Assembly (NCBI RefSeq): GCF_003046315.1
Contig: NZ_PZZP01000001.1
Span: 434,001 to 498,000 of the forward strand
Source: Desmospora activa DSM 45169
GTDB taxonomy: Bacteria > Bacillota > Bacilli > Thermoactinomycetales > DSM-45169
Direction: 5' to 3'
DNA length: 64,000 nucleotides
Position 1 is the stretch's first letter. Every line of letters begins with the position of its first letter. A program made the position numbers and the translations under genes. Positions 36,981 to 44,138 of this stretch are shown one piece after another. The notes beneath the pieces were generated by a model. It was not told the DNA's origin. It did no database searches and saw only the letters and a program-made list of their open reading frames with translations.

Positions 36981-37547
36981 TTGAAAGTATGGCAGCTCAA
37001 AAGTGATTTGAACCAGGATTTTGAAGATCTCCAGCTTGTTAATTTTGATGCCGATTCCGATACCTATATTAGTCCGCTACGTGGAATTAGGCCAATATTA
37101 AACGAATGGGGAGAGGTAAAAGTATTCACTATAGAGGAGGGAGTAAAAAATGACTTTCCGAAGTTCTGGGGGGATATTCATGTTCCTGTTGTCTCCGAAA
37201 AGGCATTGAATATTATCCATGATTTAATTGAAGGTCAAGTCGAAGTATTACCTTTGAGTCATCCCCAGCATAAGTATTTTGCAATTCATGTGTTAAATGC
37301 AATAGATGCTATCAATTATGATAATGCTGTTGTAAAAGAATTGTCTTCTGGTCTTCGGGTTAGTTTTAAAAAGTACTCCTTTCTCCCGGAAAAGTTGATT
37401 GGTCAACATATTTTTAAAGTCTATCTGGACGATAGAGTTTTTTCTAGAGTCTTTGTATCAGATGAGTTTAAAGAAAGGGTAACATCAAGCTCGTTGGAAG
37501 GATACGATTTTGTGGAAGTATGGGACTCTGAAAAATCCGAATCATGA
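36981..37547 (+). CDS. Imm11-like (DUF1629-type) putative immunity protein
   Basis: A 188-residue soluble protein. The opening (VWQLKSDL), the VPVVSEKALNIIHDLIEGQVEVLPL block and the following Y-F-A-I-H-V-L-N-A-I-D-A-I-N-Y-D stretch resemble imm11/DUF1629 proteins, which are immunity factors of polymorphic toxins. The start is TTG 36981 with AAAGGGGGA upstream. It has no intact toxin partner in the window, so it may be an orphan that protects against kin or former toxins. Confidence 0.55.
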   Translation: MKVWQLKSDLNQDFEDLQLVNFDADSDTYISPLRGIRPILNEWGEVKVFTIEEGVKNDFPKFWGDIHVPVVSEKALNIIHDLIEGQVEVLPLSHPQHKYFAIHVLNAIDAINYDNAVVKELSSGLRVSFKKYSFLPEKLIGQHIFKVYLDDRVFSRVFVSDEFKERVTSSSLEGYDFVEVWDSEKSES

Positions 37548-37564
37548 TATCTCTATATGTTACT

Positions 37565-37588
37565 GACACCCGTAAGGGGTGTCTTTTT
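37565..37588 (+). terminator. terminator after the Imm11-like gene
   Basis: Arms GACACCC/GGGTGTC with a GTAAG loop, followed by TTTTT. Confidence 0.85.
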
Positions 37589-37609
37589 ATGTGAAAGGGG
37601 TGTTTTACT

Positions 37610-37773
37610 ACGAGAGATTGGGTATGGACGCTTATTTTGTTACCGGCTGTCGTCATTTTTCTTTTTTAATTTACGAAGGAACACGTGATGCGATCGTTGA
37701 CTGGAAATACCGAAAAGATCCGGACAACTTTTTTGAGAAGGAGGAAGGTAGAGATGGCGAAAGAGAAGATTGA
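37610..37773 (+). pseudogene. broken paralogue of the small membrane protein
   Basis: From ACG 37610 the frame reads TRDWVWTLILLPAVVIFLF, matching KDWAWVLFLLLPLIILL of the gene at 36643, with the same spacing to a preceding AAAGGGGTG and terminator. Where the paralogue has ATG this copy has ACG. The frame stops in a T-run (about 37655-37665); adding one T joins it to a second open frame that ends DNFFEKEEGRDGERED at 37773. The start loss and frameshift make it a likely pseudogene, though non-AUG initiation or slippage on the T-run is conceivable. Confidence 0.5.
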
Positions 37774-37906
37774 AGTTAACGTTTTGGCAGAAGAGCAGTA
37801 TCGCGTCAGCATTGACGTAGGGGAAATGTGGTCGAAATGGTCAAGCGAGGATCAGGTAGCGGAGACTATTATTCATATAGGGGACGGCGCAGATGAACGA
37901 AAATAA
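37754..37906 (+). CDS. small hypothetical protein (50 residues)
   Basis: It begins MAKEKIEVNVLAEEQYRV and is acidic and soluble. A strong AAGGAGGAAGG precedes ATG 37754, and it overlaps the next gene by 14 bases, which argues that it is real. No family recognised; small size and dense packing fit prophage or integrative-element cargo. Confidence 0.55.
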   Translation: MAKEKIEVNVLAEEQYRVSIDVGEMWSKWSSEDQVAETIIHIGDGADERK

Positions 37907-38153
37907 CGAAGAACTTTCCGCCGAGGAAGCGAAAGAACTCCGAGAATTAGGAGCCAGGGGCGGGGAGTTACGTAAACAAGTCGAGCAGGCACGAGAGAAA
38001 TACCTACAGACGCGCTGCAAAAAGGATTACGAGCGGTACAAGCGCGCAATTAGCAGAAGGACCCAATTTATTCGTCAGAACTTGCCAGAAGGTGTGTCGT
38101 TGCCTCCGTTAATGGCTTCGTTGCTGCTGAACATGGCGGAGAAGGAGAAATGA
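37893..38153 (+). CDS. small coiled-coil hypothetical protein (86 residues)
   Basis: Charged and helical (ELSAEEAKELRELGARGGELRKQVEQAR...), likely coiled coil, with an Arg/Lys-rich middle (YKRAISRRTQFIRQ). The start overlaps the preceding gene (ATGAACG). Not recognised; context as for the previous gene. Confidence 0.55.
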   Translation: MNENNEELSAEEAKELRELGARGGELRKQVEQAREKYLQTRCKKDYERYKRAISRRTQFIRQNLPEGVSLPPLMASLLLNMAEKEK

Positions 38154-38203
38154 ATTCTCTATATGGTATTGACTTTGTATTGTAAAGTCAATAGAATTGA
38201 AAA

Positions 38204-38227
38204 GGAGATAGTGGGACGCGAACCCAC
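38204..38227 (-). other. T-arm plus acceptor fragment of a tRNA/tmRNA gene (possible att scar)
   Basis: The minus strand reads GTGGG-TTCGCGT-CCCAC-TATCTCC: a perfect 5-bp T-stem, a 7-base T-loop and a 7-base acceptor 3' strand, the exact geometry of a tRNA or tmRNA 3' end (loop position 58 is C instead of A). No 5' part is present. It marks the right edge of the toxin-rich AT-rich segment, as expected of an attachment site left by an integrated element. No integrase is in the window. Confidence 0.45.
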
Positions 38228-38425
38228 TTAAAATATATGTGTATAATTTGCTAACTTAGAAGAAAAAATGGTTAAAGATTGAGATCTCAATAACCAATTC
38301 AATATTATGTTGGTTTTTTCTATACTCAAACCTCATTCAAATAACACCTCCTCCTTAAAGACCGTTACACATAACGGTTTATTTGCTTTGGGATAGTAAA
38401 AGAATATACTCTTATAAAGTCTATA

Positions 38426-38677
38426 TTAGATTGCCAGAGTAGTCAATAGTTTTAACGTCTCTGTCCGACTCATTCCGTCAAGATACTGATGGACAACATA
38501 TTGAAGATTATCGATGTGGTTCATTAACTGTTCATACGTAAACGGCTTTCCGGCACTCTGATTGATGATGATAATGAGGCTATTCAGGTATTTTTTATCG
38601 ATATGGAACTCATCCCATTCATGAAGCCAATAGAGAAAACTATCGTTCTCACCTTTTACTTTTAAGGCAGAATCCAT
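38426..38677 (-). CDS. hypothetical protein (83 residues)
   Basis: It begins MDSALKVKGENDSFLYWLHEWDE and ends with helices (MNHIDNLQYVVHQYLDGMSRTETLKLL). ATG 38677 follows AAGGAGAAAAG. Third gene of a tight minus-strand set (gaps of 3 and 19 bases). No family recognised. Confidence 0.55.
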   Translation of the reverse strand: MDSALKVKGENDSFLYWLHEWDEFHIDKKYLNSLIIIINQSAGKPFTYEQLMNHIDNLQYVVHQYLDGMSRTETLKLLTTLAI

Positions 38678-38696
38678 GTTGCTTTTCTCCTTTTTA

Positions 38697-38999
38697 TCAA
38701 TCTCCAATAATCCACGCCTCATCATACGTTTTTTCATTTAACACATTTTTCATCCGATCGATTTGTTTAGAGGCATGTTTATCTACAAAGATTTTCATCT
38801 GTTCCAGCTCAGACGCCAATTGATTGATCTGCTGGTGGTTTAGTCTCAAATCGGTTAGATAGTAATCCTGTAACTTTCTAAGAGTCATATAACTTCGCCA
38901 ATAATTATTGTGTCGAAAGAGCGCATCATGCAATGATTGAGAGATGTAGTCGCAGTGGGTCAAATTCCCTTGTTGATACAAAAGGATATCAAGGGCCAT
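38697..38999 (-). CDS. hypothetical helical protein (100 residues)
   Basis: It begins MALDILLYQQGNLTHCDYIS; the middle is helical and Gln/Leu rich (LRKLQDYYLTDLRLNHQQINQLASELEQMK). It lies between two unknown genes in the same tight minus-strand set. No family recognised. Confidence 0.55.
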   Translation of the reverse strand: MALDILLYQQGNLTHCDYISQSLHDALFRHNNYWRSYMTLRKLQDYYLTDLRLNHQQINQLASELEQMKIFVDKHASKQIDRMKNVLNEKTYDEAWIIGD

Positions 39000-39002
39000 A
39001 GA

Positions 39003-39332
39003 TCATTCTCCTTGTTCAAAGGTAGAGTATGGAATCCCATAAATCTTCGTTTGTTGCTTTACCCTTTTCAGCTCAGCATCCCACTGCGGAAATTGCGTAT
39101 GTTGGGTTCCAAAGCAATGGATCAGGTTAGTGAAAAAAGATGTCGACCCTCGGTAAATAGCCGTTTTAAATTCATCCATCGGCAACAGCCATTTCTTGGA
39201 CTCCAGCTGGAATAAAAGATAATTTGATCGTACTTGCGTCATTCTCAGTAATACGGGCATATCAGGAAAACAGCGCTCAGACTGCGGGTCCATATGGACT
39301 TCATTCACATCTGATGAAAATAAATCCAACAT
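39003..39332 (-). CDS. hypothetical protein (109 residues), possibly 5'-frameshifted
   Basis: It begins MLDLFSSDVNEVHMDPQ. Just upstream ATG 39421, with a proper GTGGAGTG site, opens another frame (MNWNYLEGAILLSYF ... WDLIDQ) that runs to 39305 and overlaps this start. A one-base shift near 39333 would join them into one protein of about 140 residues (…LIDQ-MLDLFSS…). Either the first gene is frameshifted or a 38-residue peptide is translationally coupled. No family recognised. Confidence 0.5.
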   Translation of the reverse strand: MLDLFSSDVNEVHMDPQSERCFPDMPVLLRMTQVRSNYLLFQLESKKWLLPMDEFKTAIYRGSTSFFTNLIHCFGTQHTQFPQWDAELKRVKQQTKIYGIPYSTFEQGE

Positions 39333-39442
39333 TGATCAATCAAATCCCAGTATGGAAAGCCAAGTATTTCATCATGAAAATATGAAAGTAGAATCGCACC
39401 CTCTAAGTAATTCCAATTCATTTTACTGAATTCACTCCACTA

Positions 39443-39471
39443 TTGCCATAAGTGTGTAGATGTCTTATAAT
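39443..39471 (+). promoter_or_regulatory. promoter of the inositol operon
   Basis: TTGCCA (39443-39448), 17-base spacer, perfect TATAAT (39466-39471). The predicted start near 39478 falls at the first AAGCGCTT operator. Confidence 0.85.
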
Positions 39472-39479
39472 ACAGAAAG

Positions 39480-39491
39480 TAAAGCGCTTAA
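39480..39491 (+). promoter_or_regulatory. operator 1, TAAAGCGCTTAA
   Basis: A palindrome with AAGCGCTT core, typical of LacI/GalR-family proteins, placed at the predicted transcription start of the iol operon, so binding should repress. The LacI-family gene is 1.3 kb downstream. Confidence 0.7.
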
Positions 39492-39568
39492 CTTTTTCTT
39501 CTTTCCATATCATAAGCATCGAGGCAAGAGATCATCCTCCATAAGAATTGCTTTATCACCCCAAAAGA

Positions 39569-39580
39569 GAAAGCGCTTAC
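39569..39580 (+). promoter_or_regulatory. operator 2, GAAAGCGCTTAC
   Basis: A second AAGCGCTT palindrome, 89 bases (about eight and a half helical turns) after operator 1 and 34 bases before iolG; a pair suited to looping or road-block repression. Confidence 0.65.
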
Positions 39581-39613
39581 TACAGCAAAAGTAAACATGA
39601 AAGGTTGTTCTCG

Positions 39614-40639
39614 ATGCCGAAAAAAATCCGTTGTGCTGTTCTTGGTTTGGGCCGGTTGGGATATTGGCATGCGGAAAACTTGTCTCAACGGGTAAGAGAG
39701 GCGGAGTTGGTGGCGGTGGTGGATTCGTTTCCGGGAAGAGCGGAGCAGGTTGCACGAGAGTTAGACGTAGCAAAATGGTACCAAAGTCCGGATGAAGTGT
39801 TTGCTGATCCCGAGATTGATGCGGTGGCTATCGTTACGCCGACGACGACACACGCCGAGTTGATCAAACAAGCGGCTGCCAGTGGCAAACATATTTTTAC
39901 GGAGAAACCGATAACCCAGACGGTAAAGGACGCCGATGAGGTGCTTGCCGCGATTCAACACCATCAGGTTTTTTGTCAGGTTGGTTTTATGAGAAGGTTT
40001 GACCCTTCTTATGTGGAAGCCAAAAGGAGAATTGAGGCTGGAGACATTGGAGAGCCCCTTTATTATAAAGGGATTACCCGTGATGGAAATACACCGCCCC
40101 CTGATTTCATTAAAAATAGCGGTGGACTCTATTTGGATTTTTCCATTCATGACTACGATACGGCCCGTTTCTTTTTAGGCGCGGAAGTGACAGCGGTGAC
40201 AGCCCTGGGAAGTGTGGTCAAAAACGAAGTTGTGGCCCAATTTAACGATGTGGATCAGGCACTGACGTATCTAACATTTGACTCCGGTGCTGCTGCTGAT
40301 ATTGAAGCCAGCCGCAATGCAACCTATGGATACGATATCCGCGCAGAGATTATCGGTACAGAGGGTGCGATTCAAATCGGTTCGCTCCAACACCACGACA
40401 TCAAAGTGTTAACAAAAAAGGGGTGTACCCATGATATCCTGCCTGATTTTCCATCACAGTTTTTGGATGCGTATTTGTTGGAGATGGTCTCCTTTATTCA
40501 ATCCCTAAAAAATAAGCAAAAGCCGCAGGTTGATGCGATCGACGGCAAAAAAGCGTTGGAAATAGCCGTAGCCGCTACTCAATCGTATCAGACGGGAACA
40601 ACGGTGCAATTGGGAGCTGTTTCTACCGTCAAAAAGTAA
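39614..40639 (+). CDS. iolG: inositol 2-dehydrogenase, Gfo/Idh/MocA family
   Basis: A 341-residue NAD-dependent enzyme oxidising myo-inositol to 2-keto-myo-inositol. GLGRLGYWHAENL binds NAD; Lys98 (EKPI), Asp175 and His179 (DFSIHDYD) match the catalytic Lys/Asp/His of Bacillus IolG in spacing. ATG 39614 is used (GAAAGG upstream); the frame could extend to 39548 across an operator, which is unlikely. First gene of the operon. Confidence 0.88.
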   Translation: MPKKIRCAVLGLGRLGYWHAENLSQRVREAELVAVVDSFPGRAEQVARELDVAKWYQSPDEVFADPEIDAVAIVTPTTTHAELIKQAAASGKHIFTEKPITQTVKDADEVLAAIQHHQVFCQVGFMRRFDPSYVEAKRRIEAGDIGEPLYYKGITRDGNTPPPDFIKNSGGLYLDFSIHDYDTARFFLGAEVTAVTALGSVVKNEVVAQFNDVDQALTYLTFDSGAAADIEASRNATYGYDIRAEIIGTEGAIQIGSLQHHDIKVLTKKGCTHDILPDFPSQFLDAYLLEMVSFIQSLKNKQKPQVDAIDGKKALEIAVAATQSYQTGTTVQLGAVSTVKK

Positions 40640-40648
40640 GCGCTTTAC
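40637..40648 (+). promoter_or_regulatory. operator 3, TAAGCGCTTTAC
   Basis: An AAGCGCTT palindrome overlapping the iolG stop codon; a looser copy (AAAGCGCCTA, 40704-40713) follows. It may tune read-through or an internal start ahead of the regulator gene. Confidence 0.5.
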
Positions 40649-40807
40649 ATTTTGCCGAGCATGATTCCGTTGATTGATTGGAGGATTATTGCTATGTTTG
40701 GGAAAAGCGCCTAACATTCAGATGATTCATTCATATGAGTGGAAGCGGCTGTAAAGAGCGATTGTGAGTCGCTATAGGATACATAGTAGAAAGAAGGCGT
40801 TGAATCG

Positions 40808-41830
40808 ATGAAACCGACGATCTATGACGTAGCAGAAAAAGCGGGCGTCTCTATCGCTACCGTTTCTAAGGTGATCAATCATCTTCCAGTCGGACAAAAA
40901 ACAAAAGCAAAAGTGTTAGCCGTTATGCAGGAGCTAAATTACCGGCCCAGCATCCTGGCATCCGCCTTAACGGGCAAGGGGACGGCGACGATTGGATTTT
41001 TGTTGCCGGATCTGGCCAATCCTTTTGTTGCGGAAATGGCACGACGGGTGGAAGACCGTGCCCATGAACGCGGCTTTAATGTGGTGATCTGTAGTACCGA
41101 TTTTGATCGGACGAAAGAAGCCCGTTATATTTCGCTATTGCGACAAAAGAGTGTGGATGGCTTTATTTTAGCCGGCGGTTTTAAAAATGTAGATTTGATT
41201 ATGGAATTGCTGAAGGGGCATATCCCGGTTGTGCTACTGGCGGAGTCGTATCCATCTCTATCGATCAACAGTGTGAAAGTGGACGATTTTAGTGGTGGGT
41301 ATGAGGTTGCCTCTCATCTGCTCTCCTTGGGCCATCGCCAAATTGCAGTCATCGCTGAAGAAGCGAGCAGTAGTCAGGAACGGATTCGCGGTTATAAGCA
41401 GGCGATGCAGGACAAAGGAGTCAAAATTCAGAACGAATGGATCGTCATTGCCGGTTCCAGTTCAGAAGACGGCAAACGGGCGGCGGCAGAATTGCTGGAT
41501 CGCTCCAATCCGCCTACCGCGATCTTCGCCTGTAACGATCTGTTGGCGATTGGCGTCATTTTGGCCGCGCGCGAGCAAGGGTTTCAAATTCCCGGTGATC
41601 TTTCCATCGTTGGCTTTGATAATACGCTGTTGTCTATGAGTAGTGACCCTCCTTTGACCACGGTGGAACAGCCGATCCAAGAAATGTGCGCACAAGTGGT
41701 CGATCTGCTCATGGAAGAGATCGAAGGAAAAGGGAAAGCAAAACAGCGCATCATGATGATGCCACAATTGATCATTCGCCAATCGACCACTACTTTTTGT
41801 CCGGGCGATGCGGTTAAGAATCCATCTTGA
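40808..41830 (+). CDS. LacI-family transcriptional regulator of the inositol operon
   Basis: A 340-residue repressor. The N-terminal helix-turn-helix (IYDVAEKAGVSIATVSKVIN) and hinge (YRPSILASALTG) are canonical, followed by a periplasmic-binding-protein-like sensor (GFLLPDLANPFVAEMARRVE; FACNDLLAIGVILAAREQG). This differs from B. subtilis, where a DeoR-type IolR controls iol. The surrounding AAGCGCTT palindromes are its probable sites, though CcpA could share them. The stop overlaps the region just before the next gene's start by no more than the ribosome site. Confidence 0.92.
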   Translation: MKPTIYDVAEKAGVSIATVSKVINHLPVGQKTKAKVLAVMQELNYRPSILASALTGKGTATIGFLLPDLANPFVAEMARRVEDRAHERGFNVVICSTDFDRTKEARYISLLRQKSVDGFILAGGFKNVDLIMELLKGHIPVVLLAESYPSLSINSVKVDDFSGGYEVASHLLSLGHRQIAVIAEEASSSQERIRGYKQAMQDKGVKIQNEWIVIAGSSSEDGKRAAAELLDRSNPPTAIFACNDLLAIGVILAAREQGFQIPGDLSIVGFDNTLLSMSSDPPLTTVEQPIQEMCAQVVDLLMEEIEGKGKAKQRIMMMPQLIIRQSTTTFCPGDAVKNPS

Positions 41831-41850
41831 TCAAGAAAGAAGGGAGAAAA

Positions 41851-42846
41851 ATGGCAGAAGTCAAAATCGGAATCTTGGGAGCGGGCGGGATTGCCAAGGT
41901 GCACACCTCCATCCTCAAACAAGATGAACGAGTGAAGATCATTGGCATTGCCGATATTGTGGAAGAGAGAGCTGCTGCTTTGGCTCAGGAGGTGGGAGAC
42001 GCCACAGCGGTGGGAAACATCGAGGCTTTATTTGATCTTGGTGTTGATGCGGTCTATGTGACCACACCCAATACCTTGCACGTGGAACCGGTGTTAATGT
42101 GTCTACAAAACGATATCCATGTGTTTTCAGAGAAACCGATGGCTACTTCATTGGCGGAAGCGGAACAAATCAAAGCGGTGGCTGCCACTTCAAAGGCGAT
42201 ATACAACTTGGGGATGAACCGCCGCTATGCTTCCGTTTATAAACGTATCAAGGAATTGATCGATGCCGGAGAACTGACGCCCTTCTTGGCCAATATCAAG
42301 ATGAACCGGGGTGAGTTGTTACATCCCGCTTGGACTGCCAATCCCCAGGTTACAGGCGGCTTCCTTTATGAGACTCCTTTTCACCTCATCGATCTAAGCC
42401 GCTATCTATTTGGTGACGTTGAAACTGTTCGTTGTGAGGCCAGACAAAACATTTCGGAATCGGAGTTGGATACCTTTGCGATTTTGTTGACATTTGCATC
42501 TGGGATGGTTGCCACCTTTGTCACCTATGCCCATGCCGGGTGGAGTTTTCCCTTTGAAAGCTTAGAGGTTTACGGAAAATATAGCACCGTTTCGACACAG
42601 GAATTGGAAAAGGTAATGGTTTCCCTCGGTCTAAATCAAGCGGCACAAATCCATGATTTTTATCAGCGATCGATTGAGGATAAGTGGGGATATGTAGAGG
42701 AAGATCGCCTCTTTATCGATGCCATTGTCAATGGATCCAAACCACCAGTGACGGCGGAGGACGGTTTTCGCTCGATTCAATTGTTGGAGGCGATTATGGA
42801 AAGCGCCAAAACGGGAAATACGATCGATTTGGGGCAAAAAGTTTGA
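41851..42846 (+). CDS. Gfo/Idh/MocA family oxidoreductase (second copy)
   Basis: A 331-residue NAD(P)-binding oxidoreductase: GILGAGGIAKVH at the N-terminus, EKP motif (VFSEKPMAT) and YETPFHLIDLSRYLFGD as the catalytic-helix region. Likely handles an inositol stereoisomer or a keto-sugar related to IolG's substrate. ATG 41851 follows AAGGGAGAA; GTG-type extension to 41827 is not supported. Confidence 0.8.
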   Translation: MAEVKIGILGAGGIAKVHTSILKQDERVKIIGIADIVEERAAALAQEVGDATAVGNIEALFDLGVDAVYVTTPNTLHVEPVLMCLQNDIHVFSEKPMATSLAEAEQIKAVAATSKAIYNLGMNRRYASVYKRIKELIDAGELTPFLANIKMNRGELLHPAWTANPQVTGGFLYETPFHLIDLSRYLFGDVETVRCEARQNISESELDTFAILLTFASGMVATFVTYAHAGWSFPFESLEVYGKYSTVSTQELEKVMVSLGLNQAAQIHDFYQRSIEDKWGYVEEDRLFIDAIVNGSKPPVTAEDGFRSIQLLEAIMESAKTGNTIDLGQKV

Positions 42847-42858
42847 TTCTTCATGAAT

Positions 42859-42872
42859 TGAAAGCGCTTTAT
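42859..42872 (+). promoter_or_regulatory. operator 4 / cre-like box, TGAAAGCGCTTTAT
   Basis: It matches TGAAARCGYTTWCN except at one position and has the AAGCGCTT core. It lies 26 bases before the next dehydrogenase gene, so either CcpA or the local LacI-family protein could bind. Confidence 0.6.
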
Positions 42873-42897
42873 TTTCCTGGGGAAGGTCGGTGAAAAC

Positions 42898-44067
42898 ATG
42901 AAAGCAAAGAAACCGATCCGGGTGGGGATGGTTGGTTATCGTTTGATGGGGAGAGCCCATTCTCATGCTTATCGCGATTACCCCTTTTATTTTGATACGG
43001 AGATGATTCCACAATTACAGGGGATTGCGGGACGGAATGAAGCAGAGGTAAGAGCGGCGGCGGATAAAATGGGATGGGCCTCTTATGAAACCGATTGGCA
43101 TCGGTTGCTTGAGCGGGATGATATCGATTTGATCGATATTGTTACTCCCAACGATACCCATGCCGAGATTGCTATCGCTGCGGCAGAAGCGGGTAAACAT
43201 GTACTCTGCGAAAAGCCGTTGGCTCTGTCCCTGCCACAAGCAGAACAAATGTTGGAGGCGGTAAACAAAGCCGGTGTCACTCACATGATCTGCTACAATT
43301 ATCGTTTTTCTCCAGCGGTGCAATGGGCGAAGAAGTTAATCGATGAAGGTCGATTGGGCCGTATTTATCATATTCGTGCCACTTTTCTGCAAGATTGGTT
43401 GATGGATCCCGATTTCCCACTCACCTGGCGCCTGCAAAAAAAGATTTCGGGTGGAGGAACACTGGGCGACTTGGGGGCTCATCTGATCGATCTGGCGCGC
43501 TTTTTGGTCGGTGAGTTTCAAGAAGTGACAGGGATGATGGAAACCTTTATCAAGAAACGACCTCTGGGCACCATGACCGATAACTTAAAAGGGCGAGCCG
43601 TCAGTGATCAGTGGGGAGAGGTGACGGTGGACGATGCAACCCTCTTTTTGGCCCGTTTTCATAATGGGGCGTTGGGCACCTTTGAATCCTCGCGCTTCAG
43701 CAGAGGGAATCGGGCAGGAAATCGGTTTGAGATTAACGGTGAAAAAGGGTCTCTCCGTTGGGACATGGAGAATTTAAACAATCTACAGGTATATCTGCAT
43801 GAGGATGAGCCGGGATTGCAAGGTTTTCGTACCATTAACTGCACCGAAGAAGAACATCCTTATGCGGGGGTCTATTGGCCGGCGGGTCACATTATCGGTT
43901 ATGAACATACCTTTATCAACCTCGTGTCGCAGATGATGGACGGCATTGCCGCCGGATACAATCCCCAGCCCAATTTTGAAGACGGGGTTAAAAATCAGGC
44001 AGTGTTGGCAGCGGTGGAAGAATCGGTGCAAACGCGAAGTTGGGTTCACGTTTCCTCCTTTCAGTAA
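42898..44067 (+). CDS. Gfo/Idh/MocA family oxidoreductase (third copy, levoglucosan/scyllo-inositol dehydrogenase-like)
   Basis: A 389-residue enzyme. GMVGYRLMGRAHSHAY, CEKPLALS, the DWLMDPDFPLTWRL segment and GTLGDLGAHLIDLARFLVGEFQ strongly recall levoglucosan dehydrogenase of Pseudarthrobacter and related cyclitol dehydrogenases. Substrate cannot be fixed from sequence; context favours inositol isomers or an inositol glycoside. Confidence 0.8.
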   Translation: MKAKKPIRVGMVGYRLMGRAHSHAYRDYPFYFDTEMIPQLQGIAGRNEAEVRAAADKMGWASYETDWHRLLERDDIDLIDIVTPNDTHAEIAIAAAEAGKHVLCEKPLALSLPQAEQMLEAVNKAGVTHMICYNYRFSPAVQWAKKLIDEGRLGRIYHIRATFLQDWLMDPDFPLTWRLQKKISGGGTLGDLGAHLIDLARFLVGEFQEVTGMMETFIKKRPLGTMTDNLKGRAVSDQWGEVTVDDATLFLARFHNGALGTFESSRFSRGNRAGNRFEINGEKGSLRWDMENLNNLQVYLHEDEPGLQGFRTINCTEEEHPYAGVYWPAGHIIGYEHTFINLVSQMMDGIAAGYNPQPNFEDGVKNQAVLAAVEESVQTRSWVHVSSFQ

Positions 44068-44138
44068 AAGATGAACCCTGTTTTACGTTCATCCCATGAA
44101 TAACCGGCTCAACCTCAATCAATCTGGAGGGATAAAAG

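Noticed and set aside
39548-39613. Upstream extension of iolG
   Set aside because: It would read through operator 2 and has no ribosome site; the NAD-binding strand begins properly at 39614.
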